A stretch of 64,000 nucleotides of DNA from an uncultured Flavobacteriaceae bacterium (GCA_947502635.1 CANNAN010000007.1:186001-250000); one strand, 5' to 3'. Shown: positions 17,697-26,696, numbered from the stretch's first letter. A program made the numbers and translations. The notes: generated by a model not told the origin, from the letters alone.

Positions 17697-18423
17697 TCTT
17701 TTTGGGTCTGATTTTAATTTCGGTTTGGTAGGTTACCAACGAGTTTTCTGGCACCGACTGGGTAATCCAAACGTTAGCGCCTATAATACTATTTGCTCCT
17801 ATAATAATGTCACCTCCTAAAATGGTCGCATTAGCATAAATAGTTACATTTTCATCTATTGTAGGATGCCTTTTAACTTGGGCTAAGTCTTTTCTAACTT
17901 GTATACCTCCTAAAGTAACACCTTGATAAATTTTAACGTTCTTTCTTATTATTGCTGTTTCTCCTATTACAATTCCTGTTCCGTGATCTATATAAAACGA
18001 TTCACTTATTGTGGCTCCTGGATGAATATCGATCCCAGTAATACCATGAATGTATTCACTCATCATTCTAGGTAAGATATATACGCCTAAGTTATACAGT
18101 GCATGACTTAATCTATAAATAGAAATTGCATGAAACCCAGGGTAAGCCAAATATATTTCGTCCAAACAATGTGAAGCTGGATCATTACGTTCAAAGGCAA
18201 TAGCATCTAGATCTAATGTTTTTCTAATTTCAGGAAGTTCAGATTTAAAGCTTTCCCATAGCTTTTCGCCATTTCCTATCTCTAATGACGACAGTATTTT
18301 AAGGAATGTCTTCTCTAAATAATCGCCATGAGCTTCTTCTTGTTCGCAATCAAACAGTGAATAAAACAATCTTTTTGTGAATGTTTTTACTGTATCTTTT
18401 AAGCAAACGTTATAGCTTTTCAT
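17683..18423 (-). CDS. cysE: Serine O-acetyltransferase (CysE/EpsC type)
   Basis: Acetylates serine with acetyl-CoA to give O-acetylserine. The N-terminal helical part (about 1-110) leads into left-handed beta-helix hexapeptide repeats: GIDIHPGATISESFYIDHGTG at about 130-150 (the catalytic His-Asp region), then VIGETAIIRKNVKIYQGVTLGG and ATILGGDIIIGANSIIGANVWI. At 246 residues it is the short SAT form. It is directly followed by cysM with overlap. The C-terminal tail (RPKKNGIR) is short and lacks the classic terminal Ile of enterobacterial CysE used for complex formation, so complex regulation may differ. Confidence 0.92.
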   Translation of the reverse strand: MKSYNVCLKDTVKTFTKRLFYSLFDCEQEEAHGDYLEKTFLKILSSLEIGNGEKLWESFKSELPEIRKTLDLDAIAFERNDPASHCLDEIYLAYPGFHAISIYRLSHALYNLGVYILPRMMSEYIHGITGIDIHPGATISESFYIDHGTGIVIGETAIIRKNVKIYQGVTLGGIQVRKDLAQVKRHPTIDENVTIYANATILGGDIIIGANSIIGANVWITQSVPENSLVTYQTEIKIRPKKNGIR

Positions 18424-18539
18424 GTCTTATATCTATTTTTAACTGTAACATGCAACATCCTCATAATTATCACGTATTGTGATTCTCATTTTAGTCATGG
18501 AGGTTTTTCATGTAATAAATCTAAATTTTTACTTAAAGG

Positions 18540-18838
18540 TTAAACGCCTTCAACAATTATCATTCTTGTTTTGGCTGCCTTATTTCTATATATACTTACT
18601 TCTTTATACATTTCTAAATCATACCAAGCTTTTGCTGTACAAATGATGGAAATTGTATAATTATCAATCTTTCTGGGTTCCAATTGCCTTCTAAAGCTAT
18701 TTTTTGTCCTCCACGAACAATTAGTTTTCCATTAAAAGCTTTAATGATATCTGGAGCTAGTTTTTTATATTCCTCAAGAATTTTTTGATTAAAAACTTCG
18801 AGTTCTATAATTACAAATCCAAATATAAGAAGCTTTAA
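18540..18838 (-). pseudogene. Frameshifted remnant of a DUF1330 gene
   Basis: Three minus-strand frames together give one recognisable DUF1330 chain. It begins KASYIWI right after the FNR stop, continues in another frame as VIIELEVFNQKILEEYKKLA, FNGKLIVRGGQK, LEGNWNPERLIIIQFPSF, then shifts again to KAWYDLEMYKEVSIYRNKAA and RMIIVEG before a TAA at 18542-18540. At least two frameshifts and the lack of an ATG before the first block indicate a decayed gene. It fills most of the 411-base gap between the reductase at 18835-19887 and cysE. A sequencing error could explain one shift but not the missing start. Confidence 0.75.
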
Positions 18839-19887
18839 TTAATGGCTTGAACAACTGCTTTAGGTGCTTCTTTACGAGTCCCATCAAAACCATCAATACC
18901 ACTAACAGTTGTATATTTTAACACATACTTTTTACCTGGATTAATAATTCTATAAGCAGCTTGACACATTAAAGTCGCTTCATGGAAACCACAAAGAATT
19001 AATTTTAATTTTTCTGGATATGTATTAACGTCGCCTATAGCAAAAATACCAGGAATATTCGTTTGATAATTTAGAGAATTATCAACTTTTATAGCATTCT
19101 TTTCTATATCTAACCCCCAATTTCCAATAGGTCCTAATTTAGGAGACAAACCAAATAAAGGAATAAAGTGATCGGTTTCAATTTTAGTAGTTTCCCCATC
19201 TTTTAATACGGAAACTGCTTCTATTTTATCATCACCATGAAGTTCTTTAACCTCAGCAGGTGTTATTAATTTTATTTTATTTAAAAGGGTTAACTCTCTA
19301 ACTTTTTCAACAGAATCTAAAGCACCTCTAAATTCGTTTCTTCGGTGAATTAAAGTGACTTCTGAAGCAACATCTGTTAAAAAGATACTCCAATCTAAAG
19401 CAGAGTCTCCTCCACCAGAAATAACTACTTTTTTATCTCTATAAAATTCAGGATCTTTAATGATGTATTCTACACCTTTATCTTCGTAATCGGCAATCCC
19501 TTCAATAGCTGGTTTTCTAGGTTCAAAAGACCCTAAACCACCTGCAATGGCTACTATAGGCGCATGGTGCTGTGTTCCTTTATTAGTCGTAACAACAAAA
19601 GAACCATCTTCTTGTTTTTCTATAGTTTCTGCACGTTCCCCTAGTGTAAATCCAGGCTCGAATTGCTTTCCTTGTTCTAAAAGGTTTTTAGTTAAATCAC
19701 CTGCTAAAATTTCTGGAAATCCAGGAATATCATATATAGGTTTTTTAGGGTAAATTTCCGAACATTGTCCTCCTGCTTGCGGTAATGCATCAATTAAATG
19801 ACACTTAAGTTTTAATAAACCTGCTTCAAAAACCGTAAATAATCCAGTTGGCCCTGCACCTATTATAAGTATATCTGTTTTAATCAT
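18835..19887 (-). CDS. Ferredoxin/flavodoxin-NADP+ reductase, thioredoxin-reductase-like type
   Basis: FAD enzyme moving electrons between NADPH and ferredoxin or flavodoxin. The FAD loop GAGPTGLF is at 9-16, the NADP-site loop GGGDSALDW in the middle, and the second FAD motif GIFAIGDVNTYPEKL near the C-terminus. The redox CxxC of thioredoxin reductase is absent, as in the TrxR-like FNR family, and the C-terminal extension (GIDGFDGTRKEAP) is typical. It starts one base after the siroheme-synthase stop; an upstream TTG is rejected. In this operon it probably supplies reduced ferredoxin to the sulfite reductase at 21256-23364. Confidence 0.88.
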   Translation of the reverse strand: MIKTDILIIGAGPTGLFTVFEAGLLKLKCHLIDALPQAGGQCSEIYPKKPIYDIPGFPEILAGDLTKNLLEQGKQFEPGFTLGERAETIEKQEDGSFVVTTNKGTQHHAPIVAIAGGLGSFEPRKPAIEGIADYEDKGVEYIIKDPEFYRDKKVVISGGGDSALDWSIFLTDVASEVTLIHRRNEFRGALDSVEKVRELTLLNKIKLITPAEVKELHGDDKIEAVSVLKDGETTKIETDHFIPLFGLSPKLGPIGNWGLDIEKNAIKVDNSLNYQTNIPGIFAIGDVNTYPEKLKLILCGFHEATLMCQAAYRIINPGKKYVLKYTTVSGIDGFDGTRKEAPKAVVQAIN

Positions 19888-19888
19888 C

Positions 19889-20473
19889 TTATGATTCTTT
19901 TTTTTCAATTAATCCTTTGGTAAATTCATTAAGCGTTTCTACTTTTTGCTCGAAATTACCTTTTATTGTTTTTCTATATTCATTTAAATTCTTAACCAAA
20001 TCGTCTACATTTTCTGGAATGACATCCTCAAAAAACTGACGTAATCTTTTGGCTGTTGTTGGCGATTTTCCATTTGTAGAAATCGCTACTTTTACATGGC
20101 CTTTTGTTACGATACCTCCCATATAAAAATCACAATATGGTGGGTTATCAGCAACGTTAACTAATTTAGCCTCTGCTCTACAATCTTTCCAAACCTCTAC
20201 ATTCACTTCAGGAACATCAGTCGTAGCTACAACAATATGCTTTCCTTTTAAATAACTTTTATTATATGTATCCTCAACCAATGCAACATCCCCTTTCTTT
20301 GCAAGCATTATAGTGCCTTCTCTAAACATAGGCGACACCATAGTAACCTTTGCATCTGGGCTCGATTTAAGTAAGAAAGTTAATTTTTCTTCAGCAACAA
20401 AACCACCACCTACAATGAGTATGTTTAAGTTTTTAGCTTTTAAAAAAATAGGGTATAAATTATTCCTTTCCAT
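19889..20473 (-). CDS. Precorrin-2 dehydrogenase / sirohydrochlorin ferrochelatase (CysG N-terminal type)
   Basis: Last steps of siroheme synthesis: NAD-dependent oxidation of precorrin-2, probably with iron insertion. The N-terminal Rossmann loop VGGGFVAEEK lies at about 21-30. Later blocks VNVADNPPYCDFYMGGIVTKGHVKVAISTNGKSPTTAKRLR carry the Met8p/CysG-A active-site aspartate and the conserved Ser of STNGKSPT. At 194 residues it is the stand-alone N-terminal half; the methyltransferase half is the upstream cobA gene. Its product is the cofactor of the sulfite reductase two genes upstream. Confidence 0.92.
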   Translation of the reverse strand: MERNNLYPIFLKAKNLNILIVGGGFVAEEKLTFLLKSSPDAKVTMVSPMFREGTIMLAKKGDVALVEDTYNKSYLKGKHIVVATTDVPEVNVEVWKDCRAEAKLVNVADNPPYCDFYMGGIVTKGHVKVAISTNGKSPTTAKRLRQFFEDVIPENVDDLVKNLNEYRKTIKGNFEQKVETLNEFTKGLIEKKES

Positions 20474-20483
20474 ACCTAATCAA

Positions 20484-21245
20484 TTATATTGTATTAACCT
20501 CTTTACAAATAGATGTCAATACAGCACGTTCTTCAACGACATCCCCAATAACAATAATGGCAGGATTTGCTAACTCTTTTTCTGTTACAATGTCTACAAT
20601 TGTCTCTATAGTTCCAATACCTACATTTTCATCTTCTCTAGTACCATTTTGGATAATCGCTATAGGTGTGTCTTGTTTATTTTCTTCTGAAAAAATACGA
20701 ACAATTTCACTCAACTTACTCATTCCCATCAAAATCACCACTGTTGCTGTTGATTTAGCTGCCAAAATTACATCTGATGATAACTGATGCTTTTTGGTTG
20801 TACCAGTAATCACCCAAAAGCTTTCCGAAGCATTTCGTTTGGTTAATGGAATACCTTGATATGCTGGTACAGCAAGAGCCGATGATATTCCAGGTACTAC
20901 AAAGGTTTCTAAACCAAATTGTCTTACATAATCAATCTCTTCTGCGCCTCTTCCAAATATAAATGGATCCCCTCCTTTTAAACGTACTACATGACCAGAA
21001 CTTTTTGCTTTACTAACTATGAGTTCATTGATTTGTTCTTGCTGAAACGCATAACATCCCTTACGTTTACCCACAAAAATAAGTTCTGCTTCGCTTGATG
21101 CGTATTTAAGCAAATCCTCGTTTATAAGAGCATCATATAGAATAACGTCTGCAGATTCAATAGCTTTAATCGCTTTTAGCGTTATTAAATCTACATCGCC
21201 TGGTCCAGCTCCTACGACAGTTAATTTTGGGGGTTTTAAACTCAT
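20484..21245 (-). CDS. cobA: Uroporphyrinogen-III C-methyltransferase
   Basis: SAM-dependent double methylation of uroporphyrinogen III to precorrin-2, the first step towards siroheme. It has VVGAGPGDVDLITLKA at about 10-25, DALIN, VRLKGGDPFIFGRGAEE and VVPGISSALAVPAYQGIPLTKR, all hallmarks of SUMT. 253 residues, full length for the single-domain enzyme. It lies between the sulfite reductase (11 bases upstream) and the siroheme synthase (10 bases downstream), which ties its product to siroheme. Confidence 0.95.
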   Translation of the reverse strand: MSLKPPKLTVVGAGPGDVDLITLKAIKAIESADVILYDALINEDLLKYASSEAELIFVGKRKGCYAFQQEQINELIVSKAKSSGHVVRLKGGDPFIFGRGAEEIDYVRQFGLETFVVPGISSALAVPAYQGIPLTKRNASESFWVITGTTKKHQLSSDVILAAKSTATVVILMGMSKLSEIVRIFSEENKQDTPIAIIQNGTREDENVGIGTIETIVDIVTEKELANPAIIVIGDVVEERAVLTSICKEVNTI

Positions 21246-21255
21246 TAATTAATTT

Positions 21256-23364
21256 TTAAACAGCTTTTTTCTCAAGTTTGTTCGTTTGAGCTTCTCTGAA
21301 TGTTCTTACTTTTTCTAAAAATAAATTGGCATTGTTAATATACTTTGATGCAAATTCTTTAGTTGGAGCAAATTTATTAATTTGATATATTAATTCTGAG
21401 AAAGATGTCCCTAAATCTATATGTCCGCTTGTAATAAATAATTCGTCAAACTGACTTACTATGCCTGCGTGAGTATTTGTTTTCTTATTTTCAGCTAATA
21501 ATAGCGCTTTTGCGGAATTAACTAAAGAACTGTAAGCATGATAAATGGCACTTGAATATACTTTATCATCAAAAGATTTTTTAGCATTTTCAATCTTTTC
21601 TTCGCTTTCTAAAAACAACGTAGCGATTAAATCGATAACAACACCTGCACATTCTCCAATACCAATTTCTTTAACATATTTCTCTTCCTCACCCCAATCG
21701 ATAAAATCTTCTTGTGTTAAATTAGTAACATCTTGGAGGTCGTTTAAGAAATCGTAGAAATACTTTTCTCCTTTTTCTTTGTAATATTCTACAAATTGTT
21801 TTCCATTAGCATTTGCTTCAAAATCATTTAAAATTCTTCGCAATGCCTCTGGCCCTCTTTTACTTGGCACTTTAACTACCTTATCTGCAAACGCACCATT
21901 GCCATCTCCTAAATTACCGCCACCTAATAGCACTTGTAATGCTGGTGCTACTAATTTATCTGGCGTACGAACAGACATTCCTTGGAAACCAATATTTGCC
22001 ATATTGTGTTGTCCACAGGCATTCATACAACCACTAATTTTAATAACTAAATCTTCATTACTTAGATACTGTGGGTATTCCGATTTAATAACACGCTCTA
22101 ATTCATCTGCAATTCCTGTACTACTTGCAATTCCTAAATTACAAGTATCTGTTCCTGGACATGCTGTAATATCTACCGCTTTGTTATAACCCGCTTCTAC
22201 AAATCCTAGTTTTTCTAATTCGTTATAGAAAAATGGTACTAATTCTTCTTTTACAAAAGGAATTAGTATGTTTTGACGAAGCGTTAACCTCACTTCACCA
22301 GCTGCATATTTTTCAACTAAATCAGCTAATAATCTTGCTTTATCTGTATAGAAATCTCCTAATAGTACTTTAATACCAATAGCAGTATATCCACCTTGTT
22401 TTTGAGGAATGAGGTTCGTTGATTTCCAAATTTCAAAAGCTTTTTGATCTTTTATTTCAACTTGTGGAATCTCATTTATTTCCACTGGTGTTGAAATTTT
22501 ATATGCATCTGCATCAATAGCAACCGATTTAAACTCAATCGCGTTTTGTTCTTCTTCAACCAAAGCCTTAAAAGCTTCTAAACCGATGTCCTTTATTAAA
22601 AATTTCATACGTGCTTTGGCGCGACTTTTACGCTCACCATGACGATCAAAAATTCTTAAAACACCTTCTGTTAAAGGAATAATTTTATCTGTTTCTAAAA
22701 AATCATATAATACATCTGCATGACGTGGTTGTGATCCTAAACCACCACCAAGCAACACTTTAAATCCACGTACACCATTTTCGATCTTTGCGATGAAACC
22801 GATATCATGCATGTATGATAAACCTGTATCTTCATCTGAAGAAGAAAAAGAAATCTTAAACTTACGTCCCATTTCCTGAGAAATAGGGTTTCTTAAACAA
22901 AAACGAAACAAAGCATCTGCATAAGGAGATACATCAAATGGTTCGTTAACATCAATTCCAGCAGTTTCTGAAGCAGTTACATTTCTAACCGTGTTACCAC
23001 AGGCTTCTCTAAGGGTTACATCATCACGTTCTAATTCGGCCCAAAGCTCTGGTGTTCTGTTTAAATCAACATAGTGAATTTGAATATCCTGACGTGTTGT
23101 AATGTGTAAACGTCCACGAGAATACTCATCAGACACTTCCGAAATTCTTCGTAATTGATTGCTCTTTACTTTTCCGTAAGGCAATTTAATACGAATCATT
23201 TGCACGCCTTCTTGACGTTGTCCGTAAACACCACGTGCTAAACGAAGGCTTCTAAATTTTTCTTCGTCTATTTTACCGTTATGAAAAAGCTCAATTTTAT
23301 TAGCTAATTCTATAATGTCATTCTCGACAATTGGATTTTCTATTTCTGTTCTAAAACTTTGCAT
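21256..23364 (-). CDS. Ferredoxin-type nitrite/sulfite reductase with C-terminal HEPN domain
   Basis: Six-electron reductase; sulfite to sulfide is the likely reaction given the cys operon. The two NIR/SIR ferredoxin-like repeats and haem domains cover about residues 1-560. The four cysteines that bind the [4Fe-4S]-sirohaem unit are C402 and C408 (ACPGTDTCNLG) and C446 and C450 (GCMNACGQH). Residues about 590-690 form an extra helical region (YSSAIYHAYSSLVNSAKALLL ... NANLFLEKVRTFRE) resembling a HEPN domain, absent from ordinary NirA/Sir. The same fusion occurs in other flavobacteria, so it is not an annotation error. Electrons probably come from ferredoxin through the FNR in the same operon. 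The role of the HEPN tail is unknown. Confidence 0.9.
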   Translation of the reverse strand: MQSFRTEIENPIVENDIIELANKIELFHNGKIDEEKFRSLRLARGVYGQRQEGVQMIRIKLPYGKVKSNQLRRISEVSDEYSRGRLHITTRQDIQIHYVDLNRTPELWAELERDDVTLREACGNTVRNVTASETAGIDVNEPFDVSPYADALFRFCLRNPISQEMGRKFKISFSSSDEDTGLSYMHDIGFIAKIENGVRGFKVLLGGGLGSQPRHADVLYDFLETDKIIPLTEGVLRIFDRHGERKSRAKARMKFLIKDIGLEAFKALVEEEQNAIEFKSVAIDADAYKISTPVEINEIPQVEIKDQKAFEIWKSTNLIPQKQGGYTAIGIKVLLGDFYTDKARLLADLVEKYAAGEVRLTLRQNILIPFVKEELVPFFYNELEKLGFVEAGYNKAVDITACPGTDTCNLGIASSTGIADELERVIKSEYPQYLSNEDLVIKISGCMNACGQHNMANIGFQGMSVRTPDKLVAPALQVLLGGGNLGDGNGAFADKVVKVPSKRGPEALRRILNDFEANANGKQFVEYYKEKGEKYFYDFLNDLQDVTNLTQEDFIDWGEEEKYVKEIGIGECAGVVIDLIATLFLESEEKIENAKKSFDDKVYSSAIYHAYSSLVNSAKALLLAENKKTNTHAGIVSQFDELFITSGHIDLGTSFSELIYQINKFAPTKEFASKYINNANLFLEKVRTFREAQTNKLEKKAV

Positions 23365-23375
23365 TTTTCTTTTTT

Positions 23376-24623
23376 TTATTGAATGAAACCAGCTCCAACG
23401 GTATTATTATTTTGTGTATCAATTAAGATAAACGACCCATTAGTTCTATGATTTCTAAATTGATCATAGAAAATTGGCTTATTTAATTTGAAAGTTACTG
23501 AAGCAATATCATTAACATTTAAACCTGTAACATTCTCTTCTATTCCAGAATAATCTGGATTAATTTTATGATTAATTCTATCAACCTTAGCTAAGACTTT
23601 ATTCACACCATGTTGTACCACATATTTACCTCCCAGTGTTAATTGGTTTGAATCCATCCAACATACATTGGCAGTAAATTGCTTATCGATAGTTGGTAAA
23701 TCATTTTCTTTCACAATCATATCGCCTCGACTCACATTAATATCATTCTCTAAGGTGATCGTTACTGATGAACGCCTTGAAGCCGTTTCATACTTTTCAT
23801 CATAGAAATAAATATCTTTTATTTTAGATTTTGTTTGCGATGGTAACACAACAATATTATCTCCAACACTTAAATTACCTCCATATACTTTACCTGCATA
23901 ACCTCTAAAATCATGAAAATCTTCTGTTTTTGGACGTACTACATATTGTACTGGAAATCTTGGAGTCCCGACATTAAAAATATCCGATTTGTCTATTTCT
24001 TCTAAATGCTCTAATAAAGACTGACCTTTGTACCAAGACATCTTATCCGTTTTATTTACAACATTATCTCCTTTTAAAGCACTTACAGGAATAAATGTTA
24101 TTTTTTGATCCTGATAATCTCTTTTACTCATCAATTCTGAAAAATCTGCTTTAATTTTATCGTAGATTTCTTCTGAATAGTCAACCAAATCCATTTTGTT
24201 AATAGCAACAACAATATCTTTAACTCTCAATAAATTATTGATAAAAAAGTGACGATTTGTTTGCTCGATAACTCCTTTTCTAGCATCAATTAAAATGATG
24301 GAAGCCTGAGATGTTGAAGCCCCTGTTACCATGTTACGTGTATATTCCACGTGGCCAGGTGTATCTGCTATAATGTAACTTTTCTTAGCTGTTGAAAAGT
24401 AAATATGAGCCACATCTATTGTGATTCCCTGCTCTCTTTCGGCAACCAAACCATCTGTTGCTAAAGAAAAATCTAAATAATCGTAACCACGTTGTTTACT
24501 TGTTTTTTCAATAGCTTCTAACTTATCTGTAGTTAATGATTTTGTATCATATAGAATACGTCCTATCAATGTACTTTTCCCATCATCTACACTTCCTGCT
24601 GTTGCAATTTTTAATACTTCCAT
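23376..24623 (-). CDS. cysN: Sulfate adenylyltransferase subunit 1 (GTPase CysN)
   Basis: GTPase subunit that drives ATP sulfurylase. Translation-factor-like motifs are G1 GSVDDGKSTLIG (about 10-21), REQGITID, G3 DTPGH and G4 NKMD. EF-Tu-like beta-barrels fill the C-terminal half. At 415 residues it lacks the APS kinase (CysC) domain fused in some bacteria. It follows cysD after a 158-base gap with inverted repeats. It acts with CysD to make APS from sulfate and ATP. Confidence 0.95.
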   Translation of the reverse strand: MEVLKIATAGSVDDGKSTLIGRILYDTKSLTTDKLEAIEKTSKQRGYDYLDFSLATDGLVAEREQGITIDVAHIYFSTAKKSYIIADTPGHVEYTRNMVTGASTSQASIILIDARKGVIEQTNRHFFINNLLRVKDIVVAINKMDLVDYSEEIYDKIKADFSELMSKRDYQDQKITFIPVSALKGDNVVNKTDKMSWYKGQSLLEHLEEIDKSDIFNVGTPRFPVQYVVRPKTEDFHDFRGYAGKVYGGNLSVGDNIVVLPSQTKSKIKDIYFYDEKYETASRRSSVTITLENDINVSRGDMIVKENDLPTIDKQFTANVCWMDSNQLTLGGKYVVQHGVNKVLAKVDRINHKINPDYSGIEENVTGLNVNDIASVTFKLNKPIFYDQFRNHRTNGSFILIDTQNNNTVGAGFIQ

Positions 24624-24628
24624 TTTTC

Positions 24629-24781
24629 CCCTCCTAACCTCCCCAAAAGGGAGGAATGTTTACGGAGCCATTTTATTTTATTAATACTTCAAATATTTTA
24701 TTTTTCATACCTATCTAAGTTTTTAAAACCTAGCAGGATTATATTAGCAATCTTGCTAATTCCCCTTTTGGGGTTAGAGCT
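24629..24781. repeat. Inverted GC-rich repeat pair in the cysD-cysN gap
   Basis: CTCCTAACCTCCCCAAAAGG near 24629-24651 is mirrored at 24760-24780 by TTCCCCTTTTGGGGTTAG, with about 110 A/T-rich bases between, so the gap RNA could fold back on itself. A similar purine-rich string (GAGGGGTTGGGGAGG on the minus strand, about 11299-11315) lies before metF. The recurrence suggests a family of short palindromic intergenic elements rather than a gene. No ORF is visible here. Confidence 0.5.
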
Positions 24782-25687
24782 CTAAAAATACCCTTGTTGT
24801 TTACGTTTCTCCATAGCTGCCTCAGAACGTTTATCATCAATACGTGCGCCACGCTCTGAAATAGTACTTTCTCTAATTTCTTGCACTACTTTAGAAATAG
24901 AGACTGCATCAGACAATACAGCTGCTGTACAACTCATATCTCCAACAGTTCTAAAACGCACAAGTTCTTCTATAACTTCTTCGTTTTCATCTCTATAAAC
25001 AACACCATCTTCTGCAGACCATATCATACCATCTCTTAAGAACACTTTACGTTTGTGTGCAAAATAAATTGAAGGAATCTCAATATTTTCTCTTTCTATG
25101 TAAGACCATACATCTAATTCTGTCCAGTTTGAAATTGGGAATACACGAACGTTTTGTCCATGCTCAATATCTCCATTCAACATATCAAATAATTCTGGAC
25201 GCTGGTTTTTTTCATCCCATTGTCCAAAATCATCACGTACAGAAAAGATACGTTCTTTAGCTCTTGCTTTTTCTTCATCACGACGTGCTCCTCCAATACA
25301 AGCATCAAATTTAAATTCTTCAATAGCATCTAAAAGCGTGGTTGTTTGCAACATATTTCTACTTGCATAACGCCCAGATTCTTCTTTCACTTTTCCTTGA
25401 TCGATAGAATCTTGTACATTTCTTACTATGAGTTCTAATCCTAATTCTTTAACCAATCGGTCTCTAAATTCAATTGTTTCAGGAAAATTATGACCTGTAT
25501 CAATATGCATTAAAGGAAACGGAACTTTAGCTGGATAAAACGCTTTTACAGCAAGCCTTACCAAAGTGATAGAATCTTTTCCTCCTGAAAACAACAACAC
25601 TGGTTTTTCAAATTGCGCTGCTACTTCTCTCATGATATATATCGCTTCGTTTTCTAAAGAATTGATATGTGATGTATCTTTATTCAT
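24782..25687 (-). CDS. cysD: Sulfate adenylyltransferase subunit 2 (CysD)
   Basis: Catalytic adenylyl-transfer subunit of ATP sulfurylase, forming APS. The PP-loop ATP site is LLFSGGKDSITLVRLA (about 31-46), followed by HIDTGHNFPETIEFRD and the CIGGARRDEEKARAKERIFS block typical of CysD. The C-terminus GRY-type tail ends in MEKRKQQGYF. 301 residues, full length. It is co-directional with cysH (88 bases upstream) and cysN. Confidence 0.96.
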   Translation of the reverse strand: MNKDTSHINSLENEAIYIMREVAAQFEKPVLLFSGGKDSITLVRLAVKAFYPAKVPFPLMHIDTGHNFPETIEFRDRLVKELGLELIVRNVQDSIDQGKVKEESGRYASRNMLQTTTLLDAIEEFKFDACIGGARRDEEKARAKERIFSVRDDFGQWDEKNQRPELFDMLNGDIEHGQNVRVFPISNWTELDVWSYIERENIEIPSIYFAHKRKVFLRDGMIWSAEDGVVYRDENEEVIEELVRFRTVGDMSCTAAVLSDAVSISKVVQEIRESTISERGARIDDKRSEAAMEKRKQQGYF

Positions 25688-25775
25688 AATTTTATATTGC
25701 TATTTATACTAATGCACAAATATTTTTTATTTAATTCTAATAACTGTTTACTGCAACCGTCAATTACATACTGTT

Positions 25776-26396
25776 CTAGGCGTGTAAACCACACTCTCTA
25801 TTTTCTAATGCTTTGGTGGGATCGAAATATTTAAATTCGTTTGGTAAATTATTTTCCTCTAAATAAGCATCTAAATCTTCATCAGACCAATAATAAAAAG
25901 GACTTACTTTTAAAACACCATCTTTACTCAAACTAAAAATACCAATGCTATCTCTAAATGCTGTTTGTCCTTGACGTAAATTAGTAAACCATACTTTTGG
26001 TTTATGCTCCTCCATTGCTCTTTTAAAAGGCTCTAATTTCACTTGCTCTGTAAACAAAGCATGTTCTGGAGCATCCACACTCGGAATCCCCATAACAACA
26101 TCTCTATGAGACGATGTTTGTTTTGGCACATACAAAAACACATTCAAATCTAAATCTTTGATAACCTGTTCTGCATGTTTATATGTTTGCGGTGTGTTAT
26201 AACCTGTATCACACCAAACTACTGGAATATTTGACTCAACCGAATTTACAGCATGCAAAATAGTTGCTTCGTAAGGTCTAAAATTGGTTGTCACTACCGC
26301 TTTATTATTAAGCTCAAAAGCCTTTTGAATAATCTCAACGGGCTTCGCTTCTTTTAAAAGTGTATTTAATTCGTTTATTTGATCTTGTGTTATCAT
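25776..26396 (-). CDS. cysH: Phosphoadenosine/adenosine phosphosulfate reductase (CysH family)
   Basis: Reduces activated sulfate to sulfite with thioredoxin. The family signature is seen in VVWCDTGYNTPQTYKHAEQV, RQGQTAFRDSIGIF and the redox-active C-terminal ENRECGLHA. Only that single catalytic Cys is present: the CC...CxxC cluster ligands of APS reductases are absent, which points by family rule to PAPS as substrate. However, no APS kinase gene (cysC) occurs in the window and CysN carries no kinase domain. The PP-loop is also divergent (TTNFRPYEATILH instead of SxSxGxED). Substrate use is therefore open; the family assignment is firm. First enzyme gene after DUF2061. Confidence 0.88.
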   Translation of the reverse strand: MITQDQINELNTLLKEAKPVEIIQKAFELNNKAVVTTNFRPYEATILHAVNSVESNIPVVWCDTGYNTPQTYKHAEQVIKDLDLNVFLYVPKQTSSHRDVVMGIPSVDAPEHALFTEQVKLEPFKRAMEEHKPKVWFTNLRQGQTAFRDSIGIFSLSKDGVLKVSPFYYWSDEDLDAYLEENNLPNEFKYFDPTKALENRECGLHA

Positions 26397-26422
26397 TTTC
26401 TTTAATCTCTTAACTATAAATA

Positions 26423-26680
26423 TTATTTACCCCATTTAATGGTATTCCATATACGTTCATGAAAAAAGTATAACACCATTTTTGTAATTAACTCAATACC
26501 TCCTATTGAAAACGCTAAGTCTAGTTTCCCTGTTATTAGCCATGAAATCAATATAGTATCTAAAGTACCTATCGTTCTCCAACTCAAAGATTTCACCACA
26601 CTCCTAATAGGCTTTTCTTTAACACTATCGGCCTTATATGTAGACTTTTCTTTATCTTTTAATAACATTTGTCCAATCAT
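26423..26680 (-). CDS. DUF2061 small membrane protein leading the sulfate-assimilation operon
   Basis: An 85-residue protein. After a charged N-terminal stretch it has KSLSWRTIGTLDTILISWLITGKL and FSIGGIELITKMVLYFFHERIWN, the conserved DUF2061 pattern with two hydrophobic helices joined by a short loop; the C-terminus is HERIWNTIKWG. It is 26 bases ahead of cysH and behind the strong predicted promoter at 26723-26751. The function is unknown. The position suggests a role tied to sulfate assimilation, perhaps in the membrane, but this is only context. Confidence 0.85.
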   Translation of the reverse strand: MIGQMLLKDKEKSTYKADSVKEKPIRSVVKSLSWRTIGTLDTILISWLITGKLDLAFSIGGIELITKMVLYFFHERIWNTIKWGK

Positions 26681-26696
26681 TTTACTGGTATTACAT

